Part shown: piece after piece, positions 7,439-15,822 of the stretch | How positions within the stretch are numbered: the stretch's first letter is position 1 | Layout: each line of letters starts with the position of its first letter | Source: CAYUYM01 sp964449305 | Lineage (GTDB): Bacteria > Bacteroidota > Ignavibacteria > SZUA-365 > CAYQST01 | Assembly (NCBI GenBank): GCA_964449305.1 | Contig: CAYUYM010000051.1 | Span: 1-18,681 of the forward strand | Direction: 5' to 3' | DNA length: 18,681 nucleotides | The notes under the pieces: model-generated | The model's database searches: none | The model's input: the letters and a program-made list of their open reading frames with translations, nothing else | What the model was told of the DNA's origin: nothing | Made by a program: the position numbers and the translations under genes

Positions 7439-7543
7439 GGAGCCTCCGAAGGACGGTGGATGGGAGAGTCGTTGGTCGCTCGCGGCCGGGTGGCGCAGGC
7501 GTCGGTGTGTCAACGCCCCTGATACGCCCTGATGCAGGAATTG

Positions 7544-7562
7544 TTTCCCCGGCCCGGGGAAA
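7544..7562. repeat. Perfect hairpin between two minus-strand genes
   Basis: TTTCCCC and GGGGAAA arms (7544-7550 and 7556-7562) around GGCCC form a compact stem 21 bases after the stop of the 7584-8402 gene on the minus strand. It has no U-tract, so it may be a weak terminator or an mRNA-stabilising hairpin. A TTGACA on the minus strand at 7513-7508 has no matching -10. Confidence 0.45.
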
Positions 7563-7583
7563 TGTCGCATCGGTGGGCAGGCA

Positions 7584-8402
7584 TCAGTCGGTCACGAGTT
7601 CGATCTTGCCGGACTTTGTGGATGCGGTCTGGATCTGCACCGACTGGCTGGGGACGGACTGGTTCTGCTCACCCGAGCCCTCGTTGGTCACGCTGACGAG
7701 GATGCCCTCCCTGGCGGCGAAGAACATCGTGCCCTTCGTGTGGTCCTCCCCGTTGACGAAGATGTCCTGCCCACCCCTCGATGCCGTGCCCTTGAGTGTG
7801 GACGTCCGTTCGTAGGAGATCTCGAGGCATTCGAAGCCCTTCACGGTCTTCGTTCCGACGACCTTGTACTCGCCCTCGGATTTCTGGATGATGGGATCGG
7901 TGCCTTCGGACAGGGTGTCTTCAGAGGTGCGTGTCCAATGCGAACCGACGGAGAGATCCTTGGCATCGAAGTGCGGGAGGAAGCGGAGGATCTGGCCGAT
8001 GAAGGCTTCGGCCTTCTCGTCTTCGATGACGACACTTGTGTCGATGTCGGTCACGGAGCCGTCACCCTCGATGGTAAGGGCGAACTTCTTGCCGGCAAGA
8101 GCGGCTCCCACCGTCTCCGTGCCCTGCGGGGATTCGCGCATGAACAGTGCGTTGTCGATGGTGATGGCGCCCTTCATGGAGCCGTCGGGATTGGTGCTTT
8201 CCATCCGGATGACGAGGCTCACCGTGCCGTCGAGGCTGGTGGCCATGGTCTCACCACCGTATTCGGTCATGGAGTTGGACTTCATCTCCACCAGGTACTT
8301 GTAGTCCTTGGCGGGAGTGAACTTGTAGGCGGCCGTCTGGGCGGAGGCAAGGTGCGCAGTGGTCAGAAGAATGAGGGTGGTCAACAACGCGAAGCGTTTC
8401 AT
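7584..8402 (-). CDS. Periplasmic DUF6263-like protein, paralogue A
   Basis: A 272-residue protein with a clear Sec signal peptide (MKRFALLTTLILLTTAHLASA, then Q). The mature part is beta-rich with no enzyme motif. It shares a pattern with its upstream neighbour: an N-terminal Y-K-F-T-P-A-x-x-Y-K-Y-x-V segment, a mid-region G-S-H-W-T-R-T-S-E-D-T-L, a cysteine in F-E-C-L-E-I-S, and a late E-G-I-L-V-S-V-T. This matches what I know of DUF6263-type periplasmic proteins from Bacteroidota relatives, whose role is unknown. GGAG lies about 10 bases before the ATG. It begins 21 bases after the neighbour's stop, so the two are probably cotranscribed. The single cysteine is shared by both copies. Confidence 0.6.
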   Translation of the reverse strand: MKRFALLTTLILLTTAHLASAQTAAYKFTPAKDYKYLVEMKSNSMTEYGGETMATSLDGTVSLVIRMESTNPDGSMKGAITIDNALFMRESPQGTETVGAALAGKKFALTIEGDGSVTDIDTSVVIEDEKAEAFIGQILRFLPHFDAKDLSVGSHWTRTSEDTLSEGTDPIIQKSEGEYKVVGTKTVKGFECLEISYERTSTLKGTASRGGQDIFVNGEDHTKGTMFFAAREGILVSVTNEGSGEQNQSVPSQSVQIQTASTKSGKIELVTD

Positions 8403-8423
8403 GGATGTCTCCGGTGGGAAATT

Positions 8424-9317
8424 TTAGGAAGGCAGAAGAATGATGGTTTTTTCGGTCTTGATGGTCGATGGGCGGACCGTGGATTCCAGGTTGTACGTGG
8501 CGAGTGTGGATTCGGTGTTCGTTTTCGTCTCGCTCTTGACGAGCACGCCGCCAGCCACATCGAGGTACACGGTGGCCGTGGTCACGGTGCGGTCCTCGAT
8601 GTACGTCTCGTTGCGTCCCTGGATGCGTTTTGTCTCCGTGAGCAGGACGTTGCGTGACGAGATCTTGAGGCACCGCCGGCTGCTGAGGGATTCCCAGTCG
8701 CCGATGGTCCACTCTGTGGTGCTGGTGATGAAGGTGATGTTGTCGGATCTGTCGACATCCGCCGTGGTGCGGGAATTGTTCAGCGTGTCGGACCGCGTCT
8801 CGGTCCAGGTGTCGCCCGGCCTCACCTCCCGCGTGGGGAGCGGCGGGAGGAACATGGACTGCTGGGCGAAGTAGGAGTCCGGCACACTGGATGGCACATT
8901 CTGCGGGCGGGCGAGGCGGTCGAGCGCCACGGCGGTGATGAGTCCGCCCTGCGGCGTGATGCGGAACTGGAGGCGTTTCTTCGTGACGATGTTCACGAAG
9001 GCGAGGGCAGCCTCCTGGTCCACGCGCGTCCGCGATTTCTCCTCGACGAACACGGTGTCCTGCACCAGCTCAAATGTCGGGTTGCCGTCGGGTGAGGCGA
9101 CGCCATTCACGCCGAAGTAGGTCTCGGTCTGCCGGTTGATGTCGGCATCAAGGCCGTTCTGCACCTGGGTGTAGGCGTCCGTGTGCTCCACCTTCTTGTA
9201 TTTCAACGTTCCAGAGGGTTGAAACGTGTACACCGGAGTGACCGCCTCCTGCGCCGACGCCATGAAGGCTGCGCTGCACAGAAGGATGGCGAGGATGGGG
9301 AGGGACAAACGAGGCAT
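8424..9317 (-). CDS. Periplasmic DUF6263-like protein, paralogue B
   Basis: A 297-residue exported protein (signal peptide MPRLSLPILAILLCSAAFMASA, then Q-E). It parallels the downstream gene: P-V-Y-T-F-Q-P-S-x-x-L-K-Y near the N-terminus, R-P-G-D-T-W-T-E-T-R-S-D-T-L in the middle, R-R-C-L-K-I-S, and G-G-V-L-V-K-S-E-T near the end. The two proteins look like an ancient tandem duplication that has diverged strongly. No catalytic motif is visible; a binding or scaffold role in the periplasm is possible but unproven. The Shine-Dalgarno is weak. A candidate TATTAT -10 on the minus strand (9365-9360) lies upstream, without a convincing -35. Confidence 0.55.
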   Translation of the reverse strand: MPRLSLPILAILLCSAAFMASAQEAVTPVYTFQPSGTLKYKKVEHTDAYTQVQNGLDADINRQTETYFGVNGVASPDGNPTFELVQDTVFVEEKSRTRVDQEAALAFVNIVTKKRLQFRITPQGGLITAVALDRLARPQNVPSSVPDSYFAQQSMFLPPLPTREVRPGDTWTETRSDTLNNSRTTADVDRSDNITFITSTTEWTIGDWESLSSRRCLKISSRNVLLTETKRIQGRNETYIEDRTVTTATVYLDVAGGVLVKSETKTNTESTLATYNLESTVRPSTIKTEKTIILLPS

Positions 9318-9359
9318 GCGAATCCGTTCTTGTGAAACTGTATCTGGTGAAAGCTCACA

Positions 9360-9365
9360 ATAATA
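9360..9365 (-). promoter_or_regulatory. Candidate -10 element for the paralogue pair
   Basis: TATTAT on the minus strand about 43 bases before the ATG at 9317 would start transcription near 9353. No good -35 is visible 16-18 bases upstream, so this is only a plausible site in the 164-base gap after the amidohydrolase. Confidence 0.25.
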
Positions 9366-9481
9366 CGGAAAGTTCCACGCATGGGGAAAGGCAGATGAGA
9401 GTGCGTGACGGAGCGGTTGGGAGCATGAAGGATTGCGTGTTCACCACCAGGAAGTGCTGCCCAGTCGTCCGGTGTCCATCG

Positions 9482-11212
9482 TCAGTCCCGCTCCTTCGCC
9501 CAGACCTCGCGGCCGGCGATGTATGTGGCTTGGACGGACATGGTGGCGAGCACGGAGTCGGGGCAGGTGAGGATGTCGTTCGGGAGGAGGATGAAGTCCG
9601 CGTATTTGCCGACCTCGAGGGAGCCGACGGCGGTCTCCATGCGCCCGGCGCGGGCGGCCCAGAGGGTGAAGCCCAGCAGGGCTTCGCGCCGCGTCATGCG
9701 TTGGGAGCCGTACCAGCCGTTGGTGTAGCGCTCGGGGACGTCGGTCGCCGTGGTGTCGGCAGTCTGGAACTGCGCGGTGATGTCGGCCTGGGATGCGGGG
9801 GCGCCGTGGGCATCGCGGCGGGTGGAGGCGGCGAGGATGCCGGCGAGAGGTCCCGGGCGCTCGATGGGGAAGTCGCTGCCACAGGGGATGAAGGAGCCGG
9901 CGTCGAGCAGCGAGCGCCAGGCATAGGCGCGGCGGACGCGGTCGGGTCCAAGGCGGGCCTCGGCCCAGCGCATGTCGGAGGTGCAGTGGGTGGGCTGCAT
10001 GGAGGGGATGACGCCGAGGGCCGCGAAGCGCGGAATGTCCTGTGCTCGGAGCACCTGGCAATGCTCGATGCGGAGGCGGTGGTCCTTCGTCTTCGTCTTG
10101 GTGACGGCCTTTTCATAGGCATCGAGCACGAGCCCCACCGCCGAATCGCCGATGGCATGGACGCAGACCTGCATGTCGGCCTTCATGGCGAGCTCGGCCT
10201 GGCGGGCGATATGGTCCGGACGGGTGATGAGAAGGCCTCGATTGCGTGGGTCGTCGGCATAGGGGGCGCCGAGGAGTGCGCCGCGCGAGCCGAGGGCGCC
10301 GTCGGCATAGAGTTTGAGCCCGGCGACGACAAGCTGATCGCGTCCCCAGGTGGTGCGGCCGCGGAGGAGCTGCTGCTCCCAGTCGGGCCCGTCGCCATCG
10401 ATGTAGCCGAGGAGGCGGAAGGGAAAGCTGTCGTCGGCGATCATGGAGCGGATCACCGTCACATCGCCGCTGCGCAGGCCCATGTCGTGGACGCCGGTGA
10501 TGCCTGCTGCGAGGCAGATGCGGACTGCGCTGGCATAGGCCTCGATCTCATCATCGCGGGAGATGGGGGGGATGAGGTTCTTCACCAAGTCCACGGCCAT
10601 GTCGAGCAGCACGCCGGTGGCGGCACCCTTCTTGTCGCGGAGGATCCTGCCGCCCTCGGGATCAGGGGATGTGGCATCAATCCTGGCCACGGCCAGGGCG
10701 GCGGTGTTGACCCATGCCGCATGTCCGTCGATGCGTGTCAGGAACACCGGCTTCTTCGCGATCACCGCATCGATGTCCTGCCGTGTGGGGAAGGCCCTGC
10801 CCTTCCACAGGTTCTGATCCCAGCCACGGCCGCGGATCCAGGACACGCCCGGATGTGAGCGGACGTAGTCGGCAAGGCGTTCGAGGGCCTCCTTCTTGGA
10901 GGTGCATCCACGCAGATCGAGCATGAGCGACTCCTCGCCGAGGCCGCGCAGGTGGCAATGGGCGTCGGTGAAGCCGGGATAGACATGACGCCCGCCGAGG
11001 TCGATCACGGTGTCGGTCTTGTACGCTGCGAGAATGGCCTTGGCGGGCCCGGCTGCCATGATGCGCCCGCTGGTGACGGCCATCGCCTCCACGACGCGGT
11101 CGTTGGGGTCAAGCGTATGGATGGTGCCGTTGACGAAGATCTGCTGGACGCGCTGTGCAGTGGTGGTGACGGTCATGAGGAGCAGGAGGATGGTCGGGAT
11201 GAGGAGTTTCAT
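9482..11212 (-). CDS. Exported YtcJ-type amidohydrolase
   Basis: A 576-residue metal-dependent hydrolase of the amidohydrolase-3 (YtcJ/LAF3) group. Landmarks include F-V-N-G-T-I-H-T (26-33), G-F-T-D-A-H-C-H with the H85/H87 metal pair, K-L-Y-A-D-G-A-L-G-S-R with the lysine expected to be carboxylated, H-A-I-G-D, R-I-E-H-C-Q, and G-S-D-F-P-I-E with the catalytic aspartate. The C-terminal G-K-Y-A-D-F-I-L-L is the usual strand that completes the beta-sandwich. The N-terminus MKLLIPTILLLLMTVTTTAQ is a Sec signal peptide, so the enzyme should act outside the cytoplasm. The substrate cannot be named; relatives hydrolyse amides, ureas or N-acyl groups. A TTGACA/TACATT promoter lies just upstream. 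No strong Shine-Dalgarno is seen. Confidence 0.85.
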   Translation of the reverse strand: MKLLIPTILLLLMTVTTTAQRVQQIFVNGTIHTLDPNDRVVEAMAVTSGRIMAAGPAKAILAAYKTDTVIDLGGRHVYPGFTDAHCHLRGLGEESLMLDLRGCTSKKEALERLADYVRSHPGVSWIRGRGWDQNLWKGRAFPTRQDIDAVIAKKPVFLTRIDGHAAWVNTAALAVARIDATSPDPEGGRILRDKKGAATGVLLDMAVDLVKNLIPPISRDDEIEAYASAVRICLAAGITGVHDMGLRSGDVTVIRSMIADDSFPFRLLGYIDGDGPDWEQQLLRGRTTWGRDQLVVAGLKLYADGALGSRGALLGAPYADDPRNRGLLITRPDHIARQAELAMKADMQVCVHAIGDSAVGLVLDAYEKAVTKTKTKDHRLRIEHCQVLRAQDIPRFAALGVIPSMQPTHCTSDMRWAEARLGPDRVRRAYAWRSLLDAGSFIPCGSDFPIERPGPLAGILAASTRRDAHGAPASQADITAQFQTADTTATDVPERYTNGWYGSQRMTRREALLGFTLWAARAGRMETAVGSLEVGKYADFILLPNDILTCPDSVLATMSVQATYIAGREVWAKERD

Positions 11213-11245
11213 GGACAGGGGATTCCGTGGTGGTCAATGGCACTC

Positions 11246-11274
11246 AATGTAGGCCTGTTCCGGCGCGTTGTCAA
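11246..11274 (-). promoter_or_regulatory. Promoter for the exported amidohydrolase
   Basis: On the minus strand TTGACA (11274-11269), a 17-base spacer and TACATT (11251-11246) lie about 33 bases before the ATG at 11212. The -35 is perfect and four of six -10 bases match, giving a leader of roughly 27 bases. Confidence 0.6.
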
Positions 11275-11722
11275 GTGCCCCACGCGTGCACCGGACATGC
11301 AACCGACTGCAGGGAAGGACGCAGGGAAGACGGGCATTGGATGGTGTCGAGGCGTTGTCTGCACGCATCTGGTTGAGGATCTCACGTTCGAGGCAGGTCA
11401 GTCAGTGATGGGACATGGGGCAATTCCGGGAGGCGTCATTCTCGACGCACGGTGTTGCGCTGGAAGTGTGAATTCAAGGATTTCTTCACCATGCGTCACA
11501 GTGGTACATTGCACAATGGAAGCGTGAAAATCGTGCGGTGAGTGTATGATCCGCAATGCCTCGTGTTGATTGATTTCCGACCTTCCCACACAAATCCGGG
11601 TGATCCTATGAAGTCGTTCCCCACTCCGGGATCAATAGCATTCCCCACCTGTTGCTTCACCAACCACAACTGCATCTTCTTCTTCAGTGCCTTGAAGCCG
11701 TAATTCGCGTTTTCGGCCCTGT
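11275..11722. other. Intergenic stretch without a supported gene
   Basis: About 450 bases between the amidohydrolase promoter and the IS remnant. I see no RNA gene, no intact coding frame and no strong hairpin. A minus-strand frame (11750-11496) contains a protein-like patch (N-Y-G-F-K-A-L-K-K-K-M-Q-L-W-L-V-K-Q-Q) but lacks an upstream start and matches nothing I know; it may be decayed coding sequence. Composition is less GC-rich than the neighbouring genes. Confidence 0.5.
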
Positions 11723-12028
11723 GTGATACGGAAGGTGAGTCATTCGAGCTTCAAGCGCTTCGCGAAGGTGCATGCGTTCATTCATTTGCGGAAGGCGCCG
11801 GGCGTGCTGGCACGTGCTGAACGGTTCGGCTCCGCGCTGATCGACAGGACGAGCGTGTTCGCCCTCCATCATCACGAAGCGATCACGCCGCAGTCATTCA
11901 GGATGCTCCTGGAAACAATGGCCAGCATCAACACGCGTCTTACGTGGTTCCCATCTCACACGCGTCGTGGAGTTCGTCCGCGCCATGAGTTGCTTCACGT
12001 CCTGCCTGGAGTCCGCATCATGCAGTGA
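11723..12028 (+). pseudogene. IstA-like transposase, C-terminal fragment
   Basis: A frame opening at a GTG (11723) encodes about 100 residues. H-L-R-K-A-P-G-V-L-A-x-A-E-R-F-G and H-H-H-E-A-I-T-P-Q-S-F-R-M-L-L-E resemble the IstA C-terminal region, where helices contain H-P-E-x-G-x-R-x-L. Beyond about 11945 the similarity seems to move to the frame used by the IstB piece (T-R-V-V-E-F-V-R-A-M), suggesting a frameshift. The catalytic DDE core is absent. The assignment rests on pattern and on its position in front of istB, so it is moderate at best. Confidence 0.45.
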
Positions 12029-12044
12029 TCATGCGCAACTCACC

Positions 12045-12362
12045 ATGCAGATCCGGAACCTCAAGCTCTCCGGCATGCCCGAACACCTCTATACCCGGCT
12101 TGTGGAGGCGCAGCAGAGCATCCCCAGTCATACAGATTCCTTGTCGATGATCCTGACTGATGAGTTGGAGACACGGACATCGCGGAAGATCACGCGCATG
12201 CGGCGTTCCGCTGGATTGGGGACAGATGAAACACGTGAGGCGTTTGATTCTGCATGGAATGCCGGCATCAACCAGAAACTGATACGATCCCTCGGAACCT
12301 GTCGATTCCACACAAACGACAACGCCATCCTCGACGTCAGTCGCGTTTCCGTGGTGCCGTGA
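12045..12362 (+). pseudogene. IstB-like helper ATPase, N-terminal fragment
   Basis: The ATG at 12045 opens a frame reading N-L-K-L-S-G-M-P-E-H-L, then S-M-I-L-T-D-E-L-E-T-R and R-E-A-F-D, and then L-I-R-S-L-G-T-C-R-F-H. This is the characteristic IstB N-terminal domain (L-K-L-x-G-M; L-L-x-D-E-x-E-x-R; D-F-D; L-x-x-L-x-x-x-x-F-I). In full-length IstB the next element is the Walker A loop after E-N-V-L-L-L-G. Here the match ends at D-N-A-I-L-D and the frame stops 8 codons later. About 105 of roughly 250 residues remain, without the AAA+ ATPase core. Confidence 0.7.
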
Positions 12363-12389
12363 TATTGCAGATCCCGCACGTGGGCCGAT

Positions 12390-12408
12390 CGGGGACGGAG
12401 CGTCCCCG
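12390..12408. repeat. Strong hairpin downstream of the IS remnant
   Basis: CGGGGACG (12390-12397) pairs with CGTCCCCG (12401-12408) around a GAG loop. It has no U-tract. A second, tighter GC palindrome lies at 12510-12523, just upstream of the next promoter's -35. Their role is unknown. Confidence 0.45.
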
Positions 12409-12530
12409 GGTGCCCGGAGTCACGTCATCATCCATTCACCCGGTCGGCAGCTCGTGCGCGGGCCTCCAGCACGGCACACGGTGGCTCCGGCCGGATGATG
12501 CTCGCTCCGACCCGGGGCCGGGTGTCTGCC

Positions 12531-12559
12531 TTGACACGCCATCCCCGGTTCTGTATGTT
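12531..12559 (+). promoter_or_regulatory. Promoter of the peptidase/propeller/barrel gene
   Basis: TTGACA (12531-12536) is followed after 17 bases by TATGTT (12554-12559). The expected transcription start is near 12566, giving a leader of about 38 bases to the ATG at 12604. The position favours that start over the ATG at 12580. Confidence 0.65.
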
Positions 12560-12603
12560 GACGGAACTTCGCCCACTTCATGCGCACGTTCACGACAGAT
12601 TCC

Positions 12604-15600
12604 ATGAAACGATACATCCCCCTACTCATCCTCGCGGCCGCGCTTGCGTTCCTCCTGCCTCCGCCCTCCGCGTCCGCCCAGAACTTCGGGAAGAACAAGG
12701 TGCAGTACGACACCTTCACGTGGTACTTCATCCAGACACCGCATTTCGACATCTACTTCTACGAAAAGGGCGATTCCATTGCGCGCTTCACCGCTGTCGC
12801 TGCCGAGGACGCACTGCGCAGCATCAGCGAGGAATTCGACTACCAGCTCACCAACCGCATCCCCATCATCCTGTATGCCTCGCACAACGATTTCCAGCAG
12901 ACCAACACGGTCAACGCCTACATGGAGGAGGGGATCGGCGGTGTGACGGAGCTGTTCAAGAACCGCATCATCCTGCCCTTCGAGGGGTCCTACAAGGCAT
13001 TCCGCCATGTGATCCATCACGAGCTTGTCCATGGCGTGATCAACGACATGTTCTACGGCGGCTCCATCCAGTCCATCATCGCCAACAACATCCGCATCCA
13101 GCTCCCGCTGTGGTTCAACGAGGGGCTGGCGGAGTATCAGGCCCAGTCCGGGTGGGACAGGCATTCCGACATGTTCCTGCGCGATGCGGCCACATCCAAC
13201 ACGCTTCCCCCCATCCGCTGGCTCGACGGCTACTACGCCTACCGCGGTGGGCAGTCGGTGTGGTGGTACATCGCGGAGAAATACGGCCGGCGCAAGGTGG
13301 GCGAGGTGCTCAACCGCTGCCGCTCCATGCATAATGTGGACCTCGGCCTCAAGTCCGCCATCGGCCTGAACTCCGAGGAGCTGTCGGAGAAATGGCTGAA
13401 GGAACAGAAGGTGCTCTACTGGCCCGACATCGCGAAGCGCGTCTCGCCGGAGGAGTATGCCAAGCGGCTCACCAACCACACGAAGCTCGAGAACTTCTAC
13501 AACACCTCCCCGGCGATCTCCCCCGCCGGCGACCGCATCGCCTTCATCTCCGACCGGGACGACTACTTCGGCATCTACCTCATGTCCACCACCGACGAGA
13601 CGAAGGTGCGACGCCTCATCGAGGGGCAGAACACGAAGGACTTCGAGGAGCTCAAGATTCTCACGCCGGGCATCACCTGGTCGCCCGACGGGAAGAAGAT
13701 CGCCTTCGCCACCAAGGCCGGTGCGGATGATGCGATCTTTGTGTACGACCTTGAGGCGGAGAGCACCGAGCGCCTGCCGGTGGCGGGTGACGGCATCTTC
13801 TCCGTGGACTGGTCGCCCGACGGCACGAGGCTCGCGTACGTGGGCAACAGCGCGTCGCGTTCCGACATCTGGATCCATGACCTCCGCACGCACACCACGC
13901 GCAACCTCACCGACGACATCTTCACCGATGCGAACCCCTGCTGGTCGCCCGACGGCCGCCGCATCTACTTCACCTCCGATCGCGGGGCATACCTCACCGC
14001 AGCATCGGTGCCGGCGGATTTCGACATCACGCGGCACGATTATTCGCAGTCCGACATCTACGCGCTGGATGCGGAGACGGGCGTCATCACGCGCCTGACG
14101 GACACGCCGGGGGTGACCGAGTCCTCCCCGCTTGCCGCGCCCGATGGAACGCGTCTCCTCTACATCTCGGACCGAAACGGGATCAACAACATCTTCGTCC
14201 TCGACATGGCGACGGGTGCCTCGTGGCCCATCACGAACTCGCTCACCGGCGTGTACCAGATGTCGTTGACGCGTGACGGCAACAAGCTCGCCTTCAGCTC
14301 GATGTATGAGGCGGGCTTCGACGTGTTTCTCATGAAGTCGCCGCTGACGCAGGCGCGCATCGACAGCCTGGAGCCGACGGAATACCTCCAGCGCCTCCAG
14401 CGGCAGGAGCGCTTTGCCCTGGCAGGCGACACGGTGCTCACGGCCCCGACGCCGGCGACGGAGAACGTGGTGTATGGTGACAGCATCAGCGTGCAGCTCG
14501 GCGAGCAGAGCACGGCGGTGGACACGGCGGCCGTGCCCGCGGGGCGGCTGACCTTCGGCCGCGGCGGCGCCTCCGGGAGCACGGCCAGGCCTGCGGTGCG
14601 CGACACCTTCGACGTGCGCTCCGGGCTCACGGTGAACAAGTACAAGCTGAGCTTCACGCCCGACCTCGTCTACGGCAACGCCGGCTACAGCACCTTCTAC
14701 GGCGTGCTCGGCACCACGCAGATCGGCTTCAGCGACATGCTCGGCAACCATCAGATCGTCTTCCTCTCCAACCTCATTGGCGACCTGAAGAACAGCGACT
14801 TCGCCCTGGCGTATTACCACCTTCCCGGCCGCATCGACTGGGGCATCTACGGCTTCCACAGCGCCCGTTTCCTCTATGGCGGTTCGGGGGCGTACGACTC
14901 GCTCTACCGCTACCGGCAGTATGGCGGCAGTCTCTCGATGCAGTTCCCGCTCGACAAGTTCAACCGGCTCGAGGGGGCGGCATCCATCCTCAACATTTCG
15001 CGCGAGAACCTCGACAGCTTCGAGGGCGTGGCGACGGACAAGACGGTGTACATGCTGGATCTCGGCTATGTGCACGACAACGCGCTCTGGGGCATGTGGG
15101 CGCCGGTGAAGGGATCGCGCTGGGAACTGCGGTCGATGGTGAGTCCCGGCTTCTCGAAGACGGACATCTCCTTCATCAGCTTCACGGGTGACTGGCGCAG
15201 GTACTTCAAGCTCGGGGAGAATGCGTCCTTTGTGGTGCGCACAGCAGGTGGGGCGAGTTTCGGGCGCAACCCGCAGCGCTTCTTCATCGGCGGCACGGAG
15301 AACTGGATCAACCGGACGTTTGAGACGGGGCGCATCCCGATCGAAAGCGAGGAGGATTTCGCCTTCCTCACGCCGGCCCTTCCGCTGCGCGGCTACAACA
15401 ACAATGCGCGCATCGCCTCCAAGTTCGCCCTCGCCAATGTGGAGCTGCGCTTCCCGCTGGTGCAGTACTTCCTCGGTGGCATCCTGCCCTACATCCTCCA
15501 GACGCTCAATGCGGCAGTGTTCGTGGATGTGGGCACGGCCATGAACGACTTCTCCACCTTCAAGGCCTTCGGCCGCAATGCCGATGGGACGCTCGTGCCA

Positions 15601-15741
15601 CAGGATCTGCTGGTTGGCACCGGCTTCGGCACGCGCATGTGGTTCCTCGGCTTTCCGCTCAAGTTCGACGTGGCCTGGGCCTACAATGGCGGCGGCTTCT
15701 CGGAACCGAAATACTACATCTCGCTTGGGGCGGAGTTTTAG
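12604..15741 (+). CDS. HExxH peptidase - TolB-like propeller - outer-membrane barrel fusion
   Basis: A 1045-residue exported protein (signal peptide MKRYIPLLILAAALAFLLPP followed by an S-A-S-A-Q cleavage region). Residues about 40-270 are a peptidase-MA-like gluzincin domain: H139-E-L-V-H143 is the zinc motif and W170-F-N-E173-G-L-A-E-Y supplies the third ligand. Residues about 300-575 hold repeated W-S-P-D-G-x-x-I-A-F and S-D-R-D/N-G blades of a TolB/WD40-like beta-propeller. A Ser/Thr/Ala-rich linker (about 583-670) leads to a barrel from about 680 to the C-terminal Phe, including the R-G-Y motif region of surface-antigen barrels. The peptidase and propeller would lie in the periplasm or outside, anchored by the barrel. 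The substrate is unknown. It stands alone with its own promoter. An alternative ATG at 12580 would add 8 residues before the signal peptide. Confidence 0.8.
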   Translation: MKRYIPLLILAAALAFLLPPPSASAQNFGKNKVQYDTFTWYFIQTPHFDIYFYEKGDSIARFTAVAAEDALRSISEEFDYQLTNRIPIILYASHNDFQQTNTVNAYMEEGIGGVTELFKNRIILPFEGSYKAFRHVIHHELVHGVINDMFYGGSIQSIIANNIRIQLPLWFNEGLAEYQAQSGWDRHSDMFLRDAATSNTLPPIRWLDGYYAYRGGQSVWWYIAEKYGRRKVGEVLNRCRSMHNVDLGLKSAIGLNSEELSEKWLKEQKVLYWPDIAKRVSPEEYAKRLTNHTKLENFYNTSPAISPAGDRIAFISDRDDYFGIYLMSTTDETKVRRLIEGQNTKDFEELKILTPGITWSPDGKKIAFATKAGADDAIFVYDLEAESTERLPVAGDGIFSVDWSPDGTRLAYVGNSASRSDIWIHDLRTHTTRNLTDDIFTDANPCWSPDGRRIYFTSDRGAYLTAASVPADFDITRHDYSQSDIYALDAETGVITRLTDTPGVTESSPLAAPDGTRLLYISDRNGINNIFVLDMATGASWPITNSLTGVYQMSLTRDGNKLAFSSMYEAGFDVFLMKSPLTQARIDSLEPTEYLQRLQRQERFALAGDTVLTAPTPATENVVYGDSISVQLGEQSTAVDTAAVPAGRLTFGRGGASGSTARPAVRDTFDVRSGLTVNKYKLSFTPDLVYGNAGYSTFYGVLGTTQIGFSDMLGNHQIVFLSNLIGDLKNSDFALAYYHLPGRIDWGIYGFHSARFLYGGSGAYDSLYRYRQYGGSLSMQFPLDKFNRLEGAASILNISRENLDSFEGVATDKTVYMLDLGYVHDNALWGMWAPVKGSRWELRSMVSPGFSKTDISFISFTGDWRRYFKLGENASFVVRTAGGASFGRNPQRFFIGGTENWINRTFETGRIPIESEEDFAFLTPALPLRGYNNNARIASKFALANVELRFPLVQYFLGGILPYILQTLNAAVFVDVGTAMNDFSTFKAFGRNADGTLVPQDLLVGTGFGTRMWFLGFPLKFDVAWAYNGGGFSEPKYYISLGAEF

Positions 15742-15822
15742 GGGAAACGAGGAGGAGGATGTGCGGAGCGCGTTTTTTGGGGGGAAGAACAATGATGGAG
15801 AAATGACCGCATGGAAGGAGCA

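Larger units (their letters stand above)
11723..12366 (+). mobile_element. Degraded IS21-family remnant (IstA tail plus IstB N-terminus)
   Basis: Two consecutive fragments lie in the order typical of IS21 elements, istA then istB. The 3' end of an IstA-like frame is followed by an IstB-like frame cut just before its Walker A motif. I see no terminal inverted repeats or target duplication. The left boundary is set by where similarity fades, and the right by the stop codon after the IstB piece. The element can no longer make a transposase. Confidence 0.6.

Noticed and set aside
6269..7522. A 417-codon plus-strand frame opposite the barrel gene
   Set aside because: Antisense shadow without domain or ribosome-binding site; the minus-strand product has a signal peptide, barrel and good Shine-Dalgarno.
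7740..8657. A 305-codon plus-strand frame across the two paralogue genes
   Set aside because: It crosses the gap between two supported minus-strand genes and has shadow-like composition.
9332..10858. A 508-codon plus-strand frame opposite the amidohydrolase
   Set aside because: Low-complexity G/A/E/D-rich translation antisense to a gene with a full active-site motif set.
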